A stretch of DNA of 64,000 nt from Ewingella americana (lineage in GTDB: Bacteria; Pseudomonadota; Gammaproteobacteria; Enterobacterales; Enterobacteriaceae). The DNA lies in NCBI RefSeq assembly GCF_006438725.1, contig NZ_RCZD01000016.1:28719-92718 (forward strand). The letters run 5' to 3'. The notes under the pieces are model-generated. The model was not told the origin of the DNA. It worked only from the letters and a program-made list of their open reading frames with translations, and did no database searches. The translations under genes and the position numbers were made by a program. Shown here one piece after another: positions 7,481 through 15,952 of this stretch (positions are counted from its first letter, which is position 1; each line of letters opens with the position of its first letter).

Positions 7481-7834
7481 ATTTCCTCCTGAGGTGAAAG
7501 AAACGCCAGGCTGTTCGACTGCCTTCAAAAAGCATATCTGTAAGAGTTGATTCCCACTCAGCCAAGCGCCGTTCCTTTTCGCTCAAATAGATCATGTCTT
7601 TTTCTGCTCTATCATGGAACGCGAAAACCGCGCCTCTTCTTCCCAACACAAGTCATAGCGTGAAAGATGTCCGCGCCGATGGCCTTACGGATCGTTTTAC
7701 TCATGGGTTCGGGCGTGTTGTCAGCACAATATCGCCGAGCTGGATGAGGTCGGAGACGAACACCCGAGGCCTCTGTTCCAGTTCATTCATCTCGCCTTCC
7801 ATATTGAATATTGCTCCTGTGCAGGTACTGAACG

Positions 7835-8230
7835 ATGGATATTGGTGACCTAACCCAAGTCGACAAACTGCTACACGGTGCTGAGAACGTGGTCTGCGCC
7901 GATGCAGGCTATACCGGTGTCGAGAAGCGCGAAGAGCATGCGGGACGCCACGTCATCTGGCAGATTGCAGCCCGGCGCAGCACCTACAAAAAACATGGCA
8001 AACGCAGCGTATTGTACAAAGCGATACGCAAGATCGAGAAAGCCAAGGCTCAGGTTCGCGCCAAGGTTGAGCATCCATTTCGGGTGATCAAGCGCCAGTT
8101 TGGTTATACCAAAGTGCGCTTCCGGGGCTTGGTGAAAAACACTGCTCAAATGGTGACGCTGTTCGCCTTGTCGAACCTGTGGATGGCGCGTCGACATTTA
8201 CTCTGCGGCGTGGGAGAGGTGCGTCCGTAA
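7835..8230 (+). pseudogene. IS5-family transposase, C-terminal fragment
   Basis: About 131 codons match the end of IS5-family DDE transposases: VDKLLHG, CADAGYTGVEKREEH, then AKVEHPFRVIKRQFGYTKVR with the final catalytic glutamate, and LFALSNLWMARR. The N-terminal half, holding the first two catalytic aspartates, is missing, and the DNA before 7835 is unrelated. The likely right end of the IS is near 8370-8385 (gctacttcagaccatcc). The element is dead. Confidence 0.8.
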
Positions 8231-8596
8231 TGGGGGAAATGGCTGCTAGGAGGCACTCGCAGCAGCAAAAAACATGAAATAGTCGGCAGATTTGACCGAT
8301 TTTGAACGGCTGTCGTTTTTGAAAGCGCCGATGGTTCAGTCGCCGAAAAATAGGCGGCTACTTCAGACCATCCCTAGTGAAGCGAAAAAGGCATAGGGGC
8401 CGTAAACGATGTTAGTGAAGGGCTAGGTAGTACCCCGCGCAACTCTGCGCTGCACACCAACGGGCCCTCATCCCTGCTCTTTGAAGTATATCGTGCTTCG
8501 GAAGGTGGATACGGCATTGAGCGCACCACGACCCGAACTACTGGTGGCTGGCGTAAACGTCTGTTACATCCATCGAGCGGTTTGTCCAAGCGTACC
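8231..8596. other. Non-coding stretch: IS5 tail and unknown DNA
   Basis: The first 150 bases are probably the 3' end of the IS5-family fragment. The rest, up to the IS630 element, has only short frames on both strands and nothing that I recognise. The sequence continues after the IS630 element at 9782, so it was one stretch before that insertion. Confidence 0.4.
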
Positions 8597-8598
8597 TA

Positions 8599-9779
8599 GT
8601 GGACTGAGCGGTTAATTCATTTATCTAATGGTAACGATATACTGTGCGTCCAATGTCATGGATTGGTTATACGCATGGCCCGACCGACTTCCCCCTTCGC
8701 TTTAATGCCTTCCGATCTCATCGCCCTGCAAGGTTGGTTGCGTATGAGTACGCTGGAACAGAGCCTCGCCCAGAGAGCGCGCATCCTGCTTCTACTGGCT
8801 GACGGATTGACGCCCAAGGCCGTCAGCGAGCAGTTGCAGGTCACGCCGCCGACGGTATTCAAGTGACGAAAACGTTATCTGGAGGCAGGAATCGAAGGGT
8901 TGAGCGATCTGCCGCGCAGCGGCCAGCCACTCAAACTTGGGCCCGATAAAATCAACGAAATCCTGACACTGACCACCCGGCGTGTACCCCAGGAAGCCAC
9001 TCACTGGAGCGTCCGTTTGATGGCCAAGTATGCGCGGGTTACCACGTGGCAGGTGCGGCAGGTCTGGGCCGCTTCCGACCTCAAACCCCATCGTCTGAAG
9101 ACCTTCAAAATCAGCAACGATCCTCATTTCGCCGACAAGGTAGTCGACGTGGTCGGGCTCTATCTGAACCCACCGGATAACGCCCTGGTGTTGTCGGTTG
9201 ACGAGAAAACCCAGATCCAGGCGTTGGATCGCACCCAACCGATGCTGCCGCTACGCCCAGGTCAAGTTGAGCGTCGGACCCATGATTACAAGCGCCATGG
9301 TACGGCGAGTCTGTACGCGGCTTTCGACATCCTGACCGGCCAAGTAATCGGACGGATTACCCAGCGCCATCGAGCCAAGGAGTTTCTGGCTTTTCTGCAA
9401 CAGATTGAACGCAGCACGCCAGCCGGACTGGATCTGCATGTGATTCTAGATAACAGTTCGACCCACAAAACTGCTGCAATCAAGCAGTGGCTGGAAAAGC
9501 ATCCGCGTTTCAAATTGCACTTCACACCAACCAGCGCGTCTTGGCTGAACGCCGTGGAAGGCTGGTTTGCACAACTGGAAAGACGAGCGCTATACCGGGG
9601 TGCCTTCACCAGCGTCGCCGACCTAAAAGTCGCTATCCGCCAATTTATCGTGGCTCACAATGAGCATTCAGCCAAGCCGTTCAAGTGGAATAAAACGGCT
9701 GAGGCCATCATTAGCTCGGTACATAAAGCGAAGCTGAGCGTGATAAAAAATAAATTAATGGATTAACCGCTCAGGCCAC
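8599..9779 (+). mobile_element. IS630-family insertion sequence
   Basis: The terminal inverted repeats are GTGGACTGAGCGGTTAAT on the left and, inverted, GTGGCCTGAGCGGTTAAT on the right. TA dinucleotides flank both ends (8597-8598 and 9780-9781), as expected for IS630 insertion into TA within CTAG. The element of about 1.18 kb holds one transposase gene, which carries a premature TGA. Confidence 0.85.
8675..9766 (+). pseudogene. IS630-family transposase with an in-frame TGA stop
   Basis: From ATG 8675 the frame reads an N-terminal helix-turn-helix region (MSTLEQSLAQRARILLLLAD) and then hits TGA at 8867, where a tryptophan codon TGG is expected (FK-stop-RKRYLEAG). The same frame then continues unbroken to 9766 with the DDE domain: SVDEKTQIQALDRTQP, ILDNSSTHKT, and SWLNAVEGWFAQLERR with the catalytic glutamate. 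Everything except the stop looks intact, so the mutation seems recent. Restart at ATG 8900 would make a protein lacking the DNA-binding part. Read-through is possible but unlikely to be efficient. Confidence 0.85.
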
Positions 9780-9894
9780 TAGGTGGGATTTTGCGCCGGC
9801 TGGTCAGTAGAGAAGCGCCAAAAAGATAGACCTATAAGCATCGCCAAATGGCCATTTTCGTCTTTTGCTGACTAGTTACTACAGTAGCTTTTCG

Positions 9895-10092
9895 CTAACT
9901 CATAGGCCTGCCGCGCGGGGCGGCTTTTCGCTTTGCCAGAGACCGGATCAGGGGTGCGGGGTTAATCGACTGCACATTGGCCTCGAGCTGTTCTTGGGCG
10001 AGATGCCAATAGAAGTGATCAGCACCTTCAGGACAACCATCCTTTTCCCACAGCGCATAAGCTCTTTCCCGGATTTTCGATTCTTCAATCAT
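9895..10092 (-). CDS. DUF2934 family small protein
   Basis: This encodes 65 residues. The ATG at 10092 is preceded by AGGAAAG. The core IRERAYALWEKDGCPEGADHFYWHLAQEQL is the DUF2934 pattern (about 30 residues, AY-LWE--G-PEG----HW), found in small proteins of proteobacterial plasmids and chromosomes with no known function. An in-frame upstream extension belongs to an unrelated flavoprotein fragment, so the long frame is an artificial fusion. It is the last gene of the leftward oxidoreductase block. Confidence 0.65.
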   Translation of the reverse strand: MIEESKIRERAYALWEKDGCPEGADHFYWHLAQEQLEANVQSINPAPLIRSLAKRKAAPRGRPMS

Positions 10093-10199
10093 TATCACTT
10101 TCCTATGATTGAGCTGCTGTATTTTATGCGAATGCTCAACAACGAGCTTAAAGCCTGAAGGCCACGCTGCTTCGCTCCACCGTCGCAACCTCGGCGGTG

Positions 10200-10326
10200 G
10201 CGATCCGGGCGCCGTGATGGTCAGCCGGTAGCGCGCCAAATAGATCGCGGCGGTCCGTCCCACGGGACCGCCGCCGATGACGAGGCACTCGACCCGCTGG
10301 CTGTCTTGCCATTGGCCTCGCGTCGT
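10200..10326 (-). pseudogene. N-terminal fragment of an FAD-dependent oxidoreductase
   Basis: The minus strand reads QRVECLVIGGGPVGRTAAIY, the classic GxGxxG dinucleotide-binding start of thioredoxin-reductase-like flavoproteins, just after the stop of the SnoaL-like gene. The match ends after about 40 residues, where the frame runs into unrelated sequence and on into DUF2934. No start with a ribosome binding site is seen. The gene was cut by a deletion or insertion. Confidence 0.55.
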
Positions 10327-10328
10327 CG

Positions 10329-10754
10329 TTAAGCTCCGCTTGGCCTAAGGTTTTCGGCGATCTCGGAGGCCTGCGCCAGTGCCTGTGTGTCGACATACTC
10401 CCGGATGTTCGTCAGCTTGCCGTTCCGAACAGTGATGGCGAAGACCCAATTGTCCTCCCACGTCCTATTCGTGGCTTTGATTTTCCCCTTGGCGAAGCCG
10501 ACGACAAGGACCCGGTCACCCTGCGCCACGTATTCGTGGAACTCCATGACGGATGTTTCCATCTTTTCGGAAGCCTTCTGAAGCAGATCTGCCAATCCCG
10601 CGTGCCCGCGATGCGTGCCAGCCAGCGGCCAGTCCTTGCCCGGAATGATCCATTCAATATCTTCGGAAGTCAGCGCCAGCAGACCTTGGCTATCGCTGCG
10701 GCCCATTGCTGCAAAGAACTCCTTAACAACCTGGACATTCTGTTCAATGCTCAT
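10329..10754 (-). CDS. SnoaL/NTF2-like protein 1
   Basis: This encodes 141 residues from ATG 10754, with GGAGAGG 7 bases upstream. It has an NTF2-like alpha+beta barrel pattern: the N-terminal helix VQVVKEFFAAMGRSD, then DIEWIIPG, HRGHAGLADLL, and the strand pair DRVLVVGFAKGKIKATNR. The family includes ketosteroid isomerase-like and SnoaL-like enzymes that act on small organic molecules; the substrate is not predictable. It sits downstream of a second SnoaL-like gene and two NAD(P)-binding proteins in one leftward series, suggesting joint action on a small metabolite. Confidence 0.75.
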   Translation of the reverse strand: MSIEQNVQVVKEFFAAMGRSDSQGLLALTSEDIEWIIPGKDWPLAGTHRGHAGLADLLQKASEKMETSVMEFHEYVAQGDRVLVVGFAKGKIKATNRTWEDNWVFAITVRNGKLTNIREYVDTQALAQASEIAENLRPSGA

Positions 10755-10799
10755 CACACCTCTCCATTTCTCTCAGATCGGATAGCTTACGACGGCAAC

Positions 10800-11225
10800 T
10801 CAGCCGAGACCGACGCCAAGTTGTTGCTGCATTACGGAAGCCTCGTTGTAGCAATGAAAGGATATTACCTTCCCATTCTCGAGGTGAAAGACATCGCAAG
10901 ACGGGACATCTATCGTCTTGCCCGTGGGAGCTAGAGTTCCAGAGGCAAGGGGCAGCTCACCTTTGTGCGTTCCTCGAGTTGCGAGTTCGACAACAACGAC
11001 GTTCTTCGCGACGTAGATGCTAAGTAACTCACGGTGGACGTCGGGAAATGCACTTGCGAAGCCGGCAATGCAGCCACCAATGGCCTGCCCGCGGAACTTC
11101 ATCCCGGAAGCCATATCCCACATGTATCCTTGGTCAGAGAACATGGAGACAAACTTCTCGGCATCCAGTCCGCGCCCCTCTGAGGCAGCGTAAAGTTCCC
11201 TGATGATTTCTTCATTACTAGGCAT
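10800..11225 (-). CDS. SnoaL/NTF2-like protein 2
   Basis: This encodes 141 residues. The ATG at 11225 follows GGAAGG. The pattern is NTF2-like: EIIRELYAASEGRGLDAEKF, then FRGQAIGGCIAGFASAFPDV, and the end FHLENGKVISFHCYNEA, which is typical of the SnoaL polyketide-cyclase-like group. It is clearly diverged from SnoaL-like protein 1, so it is not a recent duplicate. The spacing to the next gene is about 45 bases. It is probably part of the HxlR-controlled leftward operon that starts at 13768. Confidence 0.75.
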   Translation of the reverse strand: MPSNEEIIRELYAASEGRGLDAEKFVSMFSDQGYMWDMASGMKFRGQAIGGCIAGFASAFPDVHRELLSIYVAKNVVVVELATRGTHKGELPLASGTLAPTGKTIDVPSCDVFHLENGKVISFHCYNEASVMQQQLGVGLG

Positions 11226-11312
11226 CTTGAGTCCTTCCTGTAATCGGTGCTGTCTGTTGACTTGCTCCCAGTGGTGTTGTGAACCTGCCTGAGAGGACGT
11301 GGTGTCGGTGAT

Positions 11313-11933
11313 TCAGCCGATATCGACGTTCAAGGCGATGTCCCAAGTGCCGGCGCCGTTTTTGGCCAAGCCGATCATCATCAGGCCGAGCGCCTCGAGC
11401 GTCTGGGCCATGTGCAGGCCGCCGACATCCAACGGACGCAACCCGAGACTCTCGATGAACGTCGAGACCCGCGCCTTGACCTCCGGATCGTCGGCGGCGA
11501 TGAACGCGTCGAGGCGCCCACCCTTGGCAAGGACGTGGCCGAAGAGAGTGTTGAATGCCTTCACGACATGTGCGCTGGCGGGGGCGATCTTGGCGATCTC
11601 CTGCGCACCAGAACTTCCGGCGGGAGAGACGAGGCCCGTGAGGTCCGGAGAGGCCGTGTTGGTGATGTCGATGATCACCTTGCCGTCGAGCGCGTCCCCG
11701 TACTCGGCCACCACCGACGCCGCACCGGTGTACGGCACGGCGAGGATGACGATGTCGCCCGTCGGCTTGGCGCCGTACGTTCCGGTCGATGCTCCCGCCC
11801 CAAGCTGGTCGGCGAGTGCCTTCGCCTTGGCGGAGTCGCGGCTGATAACTTCGACGGTATGTCCAGCTTTGGCGGTACGACCGGCGATCGCCGCGGCCAT
11901 GCCTCCTGAACCGATGATGCTGATAGTGCTCAT
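11313..11933 (-). CDS. NADPH-dependent F420-reductase-like oxidoreductase, copy 1
   Basis: This encodes 206 residues. The Rossmann start MSTISIIGSGGMAAAIAGR is followed by VEVISRDSAKAKALA and the strand IVILAVPY, then DITNTASPDLTG and VVKAFNTLFGHVLAKGG. These are hallmarks of the F420-dependent NADP reductase-like family, many members of which in Enterobacterales use NADP(H) without F420. The substrate is unknown. It is a paralogue of the protein at 13133-13768, with the same N-terminus and order of motifs. The two copies flank an SDR gene, so the arrangement probably arose by tandem duplication. Confidence 0.8.
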   Translation of the reverse strand: MSTISIIGSGGMAAAIAGRTAKAGHTVEVISRDSAKAKALADQLGAGASTGTYGAKPTGDIVILAVPYTGAASVVAEYGDALDGKVIIDITNTASPDLTGLVSPAGSSGAQEIAKIAPASAHVVKAFNTLFGHVLAKGGRLDAFIAADDPEVKARVSTFIESLGLRPLDVGGLHMAQTLEALGLMMIGLAKNGAGTWDIALNVDIG

Positions 11934-12117
11934 GTGTAATCTCCAAATGAGTTGGGGTATTGCCCGCAGTCTCTGAACGGGCTTCCCCCGGTTAGTATCC
12001 CGTGTGTGCCGGGCCGCATCCGCCTCCCTTATGCCATGCTCGGGTCGAACGGATCACGGCATCGCGACGTTGCTGTTCGCCGGGCTCGTTGCGACCCGGC
12101 GAACAGCCTCAGCTCAC

Positions 12118-13083
12118 TCAGGCGGCAGGGAAGTAGTGGCCATTGTCCATATCGGCAAACAGGCTGGGCTGCGTTGGTGTCCAGCCGAGCGTCTGGCGCG
12201 TGATATCGTTCGACGCCGGGGTATCCAGCGTCACCAAGTTCGCGAGGAAGCCGAAGAAACCCGGCCCCATCATTACGTCCACGGGAATGGGCACGGCGGG
12301 AAGGTTCAGACGGCTGCCAATGGCCTCCGCGATCTCGCGGTACGGGATAGACCCTTCGGCAACCGCATGCCAGCATCTGCCAGCGGGACCCTTCTCCAGC
12401 GCCAGGCGGAACAGGGTCGCGAGGTCGCGGGCATGCACTGCCGCCCACCGGTTGGAGCCGTCGCCGGGGAAGCCAACGACGCCCTTTTCCTTTGCTTGCC
12501 CGATTAGGACCTGAAGGAAACCGGCCTTGTCGGTTGAGCTGTGCATGATTTCAGAAATGCGCACGACCGAAGACCGCACGCCCCGCTCTGCGAGACCGAT
12601 TACGGTCGTTTCGACGATGTTACGAACCCGCAGGGAGCCCTTATATTGATCGCCAGCCGGAGAAAGAGCCGGATCCTCCTCGGTCGCCGGTCGGCTCTGG
12701 AGCGGCCCAGGAACCGGCCAACCCGCGTTAGTCGGCGAACCGATGCTTCCCGACACAACCAGCGGCTTTCCTGTTCCAGCCAGTGCATCACCGTATGCGA
12801 GCATGATCTGGACCTCCGCTGCGGCAACAGCGTCGAGCCCGCCGACCGGAAGCAGGTCTTGTCTGTGCGCGACGTGGATCACGCCGTCGGCGGCTGCAGC
12901 CGCCTCCTTGAGCCCGTCGAGATCATCGAGATCACCACGACGCACCTTTGCGCCGAGCGCAGCGACCGCCTCCGCCGCACTGTCCGACCGGGCCAAAGCG
13001 GTGACCTCGTGGCCGGCGGCGATGAGGTCGGAGATGATGTACGGACCGGAATGGCCGGTCCCGCCAGTGACGAATACGTGCAT
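12118..13083 (-). CDS. SDR-family NAD(P)-dependent epimerase/reductase
   Basis: This encodes 321 residues. The start MHVFVTGGTGHSGPYIISDL is the TGxxGxxG dinucleotide-binding motif. The acidic strand KVRRGDLDDLDGLKEA and the ADGVIHVAH segment follow the extended or atypical SDR pattern. The usual YxxxK is not obvious, as in many atypical SDRs that act as quinone or small-molecule reductases. It lies between the two F420-reductase-like paralogues in the same direction and is likely co-transcribed with them. The specific substrate cannot be told from the sequence. Confidence 0.8.
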   Translation of the reverse strand: MHVFVTGGTGHSGPYIISDLIAAGHEVTALARSDSAAEAVAALGAKVRRGDLDDLDGLKEAAAAADGVIHVAHRQDLLPVGGLDAVAAAEVQIMLAYGDALAGTGKPLVVSGSIGSPTNAGWPVPGPLQSRPATEEDPALSPAGDQYKGSLRVRNIVETTVIGLAERGVRSSVVRISEIMHSSTDKAGFLQVLIGQAKEKGVVGFPGDGSNRWAAVHARDLATLFRLALEKGPAGRCWHAVAEGSIPYREIAEAIGSRLNLPAVPIPVDVMMGPGFFGFLANLVTLDTPASNDITRQTLGWTPTQPSLFADMDNGHYFPAA

Positions 13084-13132
13084 GTTGGTGCTCCTTGTAA
13101 GTGATGTGATGCGAGAAGTTCTGCGAGTGCAC

Positions 13133-13768
13133 TCAGCCGAGAAGGCTGACGCCGATTGAGAACTTGGTGTGCTTGACGGAGTGGGTCATGAGACCCAGCG
13201 ACAGCAAGCAGACGTGCTCCAGCGTTCGCGCCATGAGCAGCGGCCCGGTGTCCATCGGGCGCAGGCCAAGGCTCTCGATGAACGCCGAGACGCGTTCTTT
13301 CGCCAGCGCGCCGTCCCCGGCGATGAACACGTCCAACGGGTGCCCCTCGACTGAACCGGCAGCCAGGACATGGGAGAACTGGGTGTTGAACGCCTTTACG
13401 ACTTCGGCGTCGGCAGGGGCGGCTTTGGCGATCTCCTGCGCGCCGAAACTGTTCTCAGCGGTCACAAAGCTCGTGAAGTCGGGGGCGACGGGGTTGGTGA
13501 TGTCGACAAGAAGCTTGCCTGCCAGTGCTTCGCCGTACTGCTTCACCACGTCGAGAACGGCGGAGTAGGGAACCGCCAGGATGACAATACCCCCGGCCGG
13601 GGCGGCGCCGAACGTTCCTGTTGTCGCGCCGGCTCCGACTTGCTCGGCCAGCGCCCGCGCCTTGGCGGCGTCACGACTTATCACCTCGACGGTGTGTCCG
13701 GCCTTGGCGGCAAGGCCGCCGATCGCTGCGGCCATGCCACCTGAGCCGATGATGCTGATAGTGCTCAT
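13133..13768 (-). CDS. NADPH-dependent F420-reductase-like oxidoreductase, copy 2
   Basis: This encodes 211 residues from ATG 13768, which has GGAAA upstream; a longer in-frame start lacks such a site. The motifs repeat those of copy 1: MSTISIIGSGGMAAAIGGL, VEVISRDAAKARALAEQ, IVILAVPYSAVLDVV, then VVKAFNTQFSHVLAAG. It is the first gene of the leftward series and faces the HxlR-type regulator at 13915 across a 146-bp gap, so it is the natural target of that regulator. Redox enzymes under HxlR control often answer aldehyde or electrophile stress; here that is inference. Confidence 0.8.
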   Translation of the reverse strand: MSTISIIGSGGMAAAIGGLAAKAGHTVEVISRDAAKARALAEQVGAGATTGTFGAAPAGGIVILAVPYSAVLDVVKQYGEALAGKLLVDITNPVAPDFTSFVTAENSFGAQEIAKAAPADAEVVKAFNTQFSHVLAAGSVEGHPLDVFIAGDGALAKERVSAFIESLGLRPMDTGPLLMARTLEHVCLLSLGLMTHSVKHTKFSIGVSLLG

Positions 13769-13847
13769 GCGTGGTTTCCTATCGAGATAGGGGGGGATCA
13801 TTCATGGACTGCCGGCGCGCTCAACGTACGAACCATGCTGGTCTTGT

Positions 13848-13908
13848 CACTTGCAAAAATCAAGTGAATTTCGGAGTTTTACTTGCACCATGAAAGCGAT
13901 GTTATAAT
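13848..13908 (+). promoter_or_regulatory. Divergent control region with inverted repeat and -10 box
   Basis: An inverted repeat CACTTG-N7-CAAGTG lies at 13848-13866, suitable for a dimeric winged-helix regulator. A perfect -10 box TATAAT is at 13903-13908, only 6 bases before the ATG of the HxlR gene. That would place the transcript start at or beside the start codon, that is, a leaderless message. Confidence 0.5.
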
Positions 13909-13914
13909 CCGGGC

Positions 13915-14367
13915 ATGAAAACAACATCTAAAGAAGACGTTCGGTCCCATTGCGCAGTGAACTACGGCGTGGAGATCTTCGGCGACCGGTGGTCGCTCTT
14001 GATCATTCGCGACATCGTTTTTGTTGGTAAGAAGACGTATGGCCAGTTTCTGAAATCGGAAGAGGGAATCGCGACTAATGTCCTTGCTTCCCGCCTTGCC
14101 TTTCTTGCGGCGCAAGGGATTCTCTCGAAGGCGCCCAGCCCCGACGACAGGCGCAAGGACTTCTACACGCTGACCGAGAAGGGCCTGGACCTCATTCCCA
14201 TTGTGATCAACATTGTGCTCTGGAGCGCGAAGCATGATTCGAAGTCGTACGTGCGGCGCCACGAGGATTTAGTTGCTCGATTAAGTCAAAACCCCATGCA
14301 GGCGAGCGAGGAGGTGAAGGCGCTGGTCCGCAATGGCGGATGTGTCTTTCCTGTGAGCAAGGAATGA
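13915..14367 (+). CDS. HxlR-family winged-helix transcriptional regulator
   Basis: This encodes 150 residues. The family pattern is clear: VEIFGDRWSLLIIRDIVFVG (residues 18-37), YGQFLKSEEGIATNVLASRL (recognition helix region) and DDRRKDFYTLTEKGLDLIPI (wing). A cysteine at residue 13 lies in the place where redox- or aldehyde-sensing HxlR proteins such as HypR and YodB carry their sensor cysteine. It is divergent from the oxidoreductase series and very likely controls it. No Shine-Dalgarno site precedes the ATG; the -10 box is so close that the message may be leaderless. Confidence 0.87.
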   Translation: MKTTSKEDVRSHCAVNYGVEIFGDRWSLLIIRDIVFVGKKTYGQFLKSEEGIATNVLASRLAFLAAQGILSKAPSPDDRRKDFYTLTEKGLDLIPIVINIVLWSAKHDSKSYVRRHEDLVARLSQNPMQASEEVKALVRNGGCVFPVSKE

Positions 14368-14745
14368 GCAAGACGGCAAGCGCGCCCTGTCACACCGCAC
14401 GAATGATATGCACACACCACCGGCGACACGGCGCAGCGAATGGCAGGGCCGTGTCCGAAACGGTCCGGGAAGTCGCCATTGATGTTTCACCACCGCCAGC
14501 GGCTGCTCAGGGTCGGTACTGCCCTTGGTTTGTCGCGTCCAATTCGCCCACAGCTCACTCGTTGTCGGCGTCACGTCGCGCTCGAATATCCCCGCAGGTC
14601 ATTGCCCCTCGAACCTGGGTCAGGCGAGTTCGCAGGCTTAACCGACTTCTCTGTCCCATTGCTCCCCAGACCCCACAGACTGCTTGACTCTGGCCGATAT
14701 CCGCCTGTCGTGATTGTCTGCTTTTGGGCCAGAAGCGGAATTCAA
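14368..14745. other. Non-coding scar region
   Basis: No frame here has a ribosome binding site or a recognisable product. The composition resembles coding DNA on both strands, so it may be gene debris from the deletions that left the fragments on either side. Confidence 0.4.
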
Positions 14746-14896
14746 TTACTGATATTTGATAATGTTCTGAAGTATGAGCGGCCCGCCCAGACCCAACAAC
14801 TTGCCGCCATCGGCAATAGAACCAAGCGAAATTGGAGCAAAGCCCAGTTTTTCCACGAGTTCGGAAACGCTTTTGTCGGCCTCATGATCTCGGCTC
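14746..14896 (-). pseudogene. C-terminal fragment of an F420-reductase-like oxidoreductase
   Basis: The minus strand reads HEADKSVSELVEKLGFAPIS, LGSIADGGKLLGLGGPL and LILQNIIKYQ, then TAA. This is the typical end of NADP oxidoreductases of the same superfamily as the two genes at 11313 and 13133 (LGFAPIDLG, then GG-L and GGPL). The gene is cut at 14896 by the end of the IS903-like element, so its N-terminus is lost. Confidence 0.65.
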
Positions 14897-15952
14897 GGCT
14901 TTGTTGAATAAATCGAACTTTTGGCCGCAATCAGGATCAGATCACCACATTCCTGCCCCCTCTGGTGGTATCACGTGGCAAAACAAAAGTTCAAAATCAC
15001 CAACTGGGCTACCTACAACAAGGCTCTCGTCAATCGGGGTTCTCTGACATTCTGGATTGATGAGTCGGCCATTCAGGCCTGGTATGACGAACCCAAAACA
15101 TCTTCACGAGGTCGTCCGCAACGCTATTCTGAGCTCGCTATTTCCACCGTACTGATGCTCAAACGCGTCTTTCGCCTCACACTACGCGCCGCTCAGGGAT
15201 TCATTGATTCCATTTTTACCTTAATGAAGCTCCCGCTCCGTTGCCCGGATTACTCCTGCGTCAGCAGGCGGGCTAAGTCCGTATGTATCCCTTTCAAAAA
15301 CACCACGCGCGGCGAGATTGCCCATCTCGTTATCGATTCCACCGGCTTAAAAGTCTTCGGTGAAGGCGAATGGAAGGTGAAAAAGCACGGTCAGGAAAAG
15401 CGCCGCGTCTGGCGGAAACTGCACCTGGCGGTGGACGCCGAAACTCATGAGGTTATCTGCGCTGATTTATCCCTGAACAACGTGACCGATGCAGAGGCAT
15501 TCCCGGGACTTATTCGGCAGACCCACCGGAAAATTAAAGTAGCTTCCGCCGATGGAGCTTATGACACAAAACTATGCCATGACGAACTGCGGCGTAAGAA
15601 AATCAGGGCACTTATCCCGCCGCGAACCCGGGCGGGTTACTGGCCGGAGGAGTATGCCGACAGAAATCAGGCGGTGGCGAGGCAACGGCTTACGGGAAGC
15701 AATGCTTACTGGAAATGGCACACGGCTTATAACCGGCGTTCAGTGGCCGAAACGGCGATGTACCGCGTAAAACAACTGTTCGGTGGCCACCTGACGCTGC
15801 GTGACTACGATGCGCAGGTCGGTGAGGCTATGGCCATGATCCGTGCATTGAACAAAATGACGCGTGCAGGCATGCCAAAAAGTGTGCGTGTTGCCTGATA
15901 GCTCTTCAATTCGGGAAAGCTTTTGTCTCAATCCGATTTATTCAACAAAGCC
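14897..15952 (+). mobile_element. IS903-like element (IS5 family)
   Basis: The 18-bp terminal repeats GGCTTTGTTGAATAAATC (14897-14914) and its exact complement (15935-15952) enclose 1056 bp, the IS903 size. IS903 normally makes a 9-bp target duplication, but the flanks here (tctcggctc and ggaaattga) differ. The two sides therefore did not meet by simple insertion. Different genes are cut on the two sides, which supports a deletion next to the element. Confidence 0.92.
14975..15898 (+). CDS. IS903-like transposase
   Basis: This encodes about 307 residues. The GTG at 14975 is chosen because the product then starts VAKQKFKITNWATYNKALV, matching IS903 transposase; a longer in-frame start lies before it. 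The DDE residues sit in HLVIDSTGLKVFGEGEWK, KVASADGAYDTK and RRSVAETAMYRVKQLFGG. The full-length frame is intact, so the enzyme is probably active. It cuts and joins the 18-bp ends at 14897-14914 and 15935-15952. Confidence 0.9.
   Translation: MAKQKFKITNWATYNKALVNRGSLTFWIDESAIQAWYDEPKTSSRGRPQRYSELAISTVLMLKRVFRLTLRAAQGFIDSIFTLMKLPLRCPDYSCVSRRAKSVCIPFKNTTRGEIAHLVIDSTGLKVFGEGEWKVKKHGQEKRRVWRKLHLAVDAETHEVICADLSLNNVTDAEAFPGLIRQTHRKIKVASADGAYDTKLCHDELRRKKIRALIPPRTRAGYWPEEYADRNQAVARQRLTGSNAYWKWHTAYNRRSVAETAMYRVKQLFGGHLTLRDYDAQVGEAMAMIRALNKMTRAGMPKSVRVA

Noticed and set aside
9865..10158. 97-codon rightward frame
   Set aside because: Antisense to the DUF2934 gene; no ribosome binding site or family.
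11218..11946. 242-codon leftward frame over the F420-reductase-like gene
   Set aside because: Alternative frame of the real gene at 11313-11933; arginine/histidine-rich translation typical of a shadow.
12541..13104. 187-codon rightward frame opposite the SDR gene
   Set aside because: Antisense shadow; the SDR on the other strand has clear motifs.
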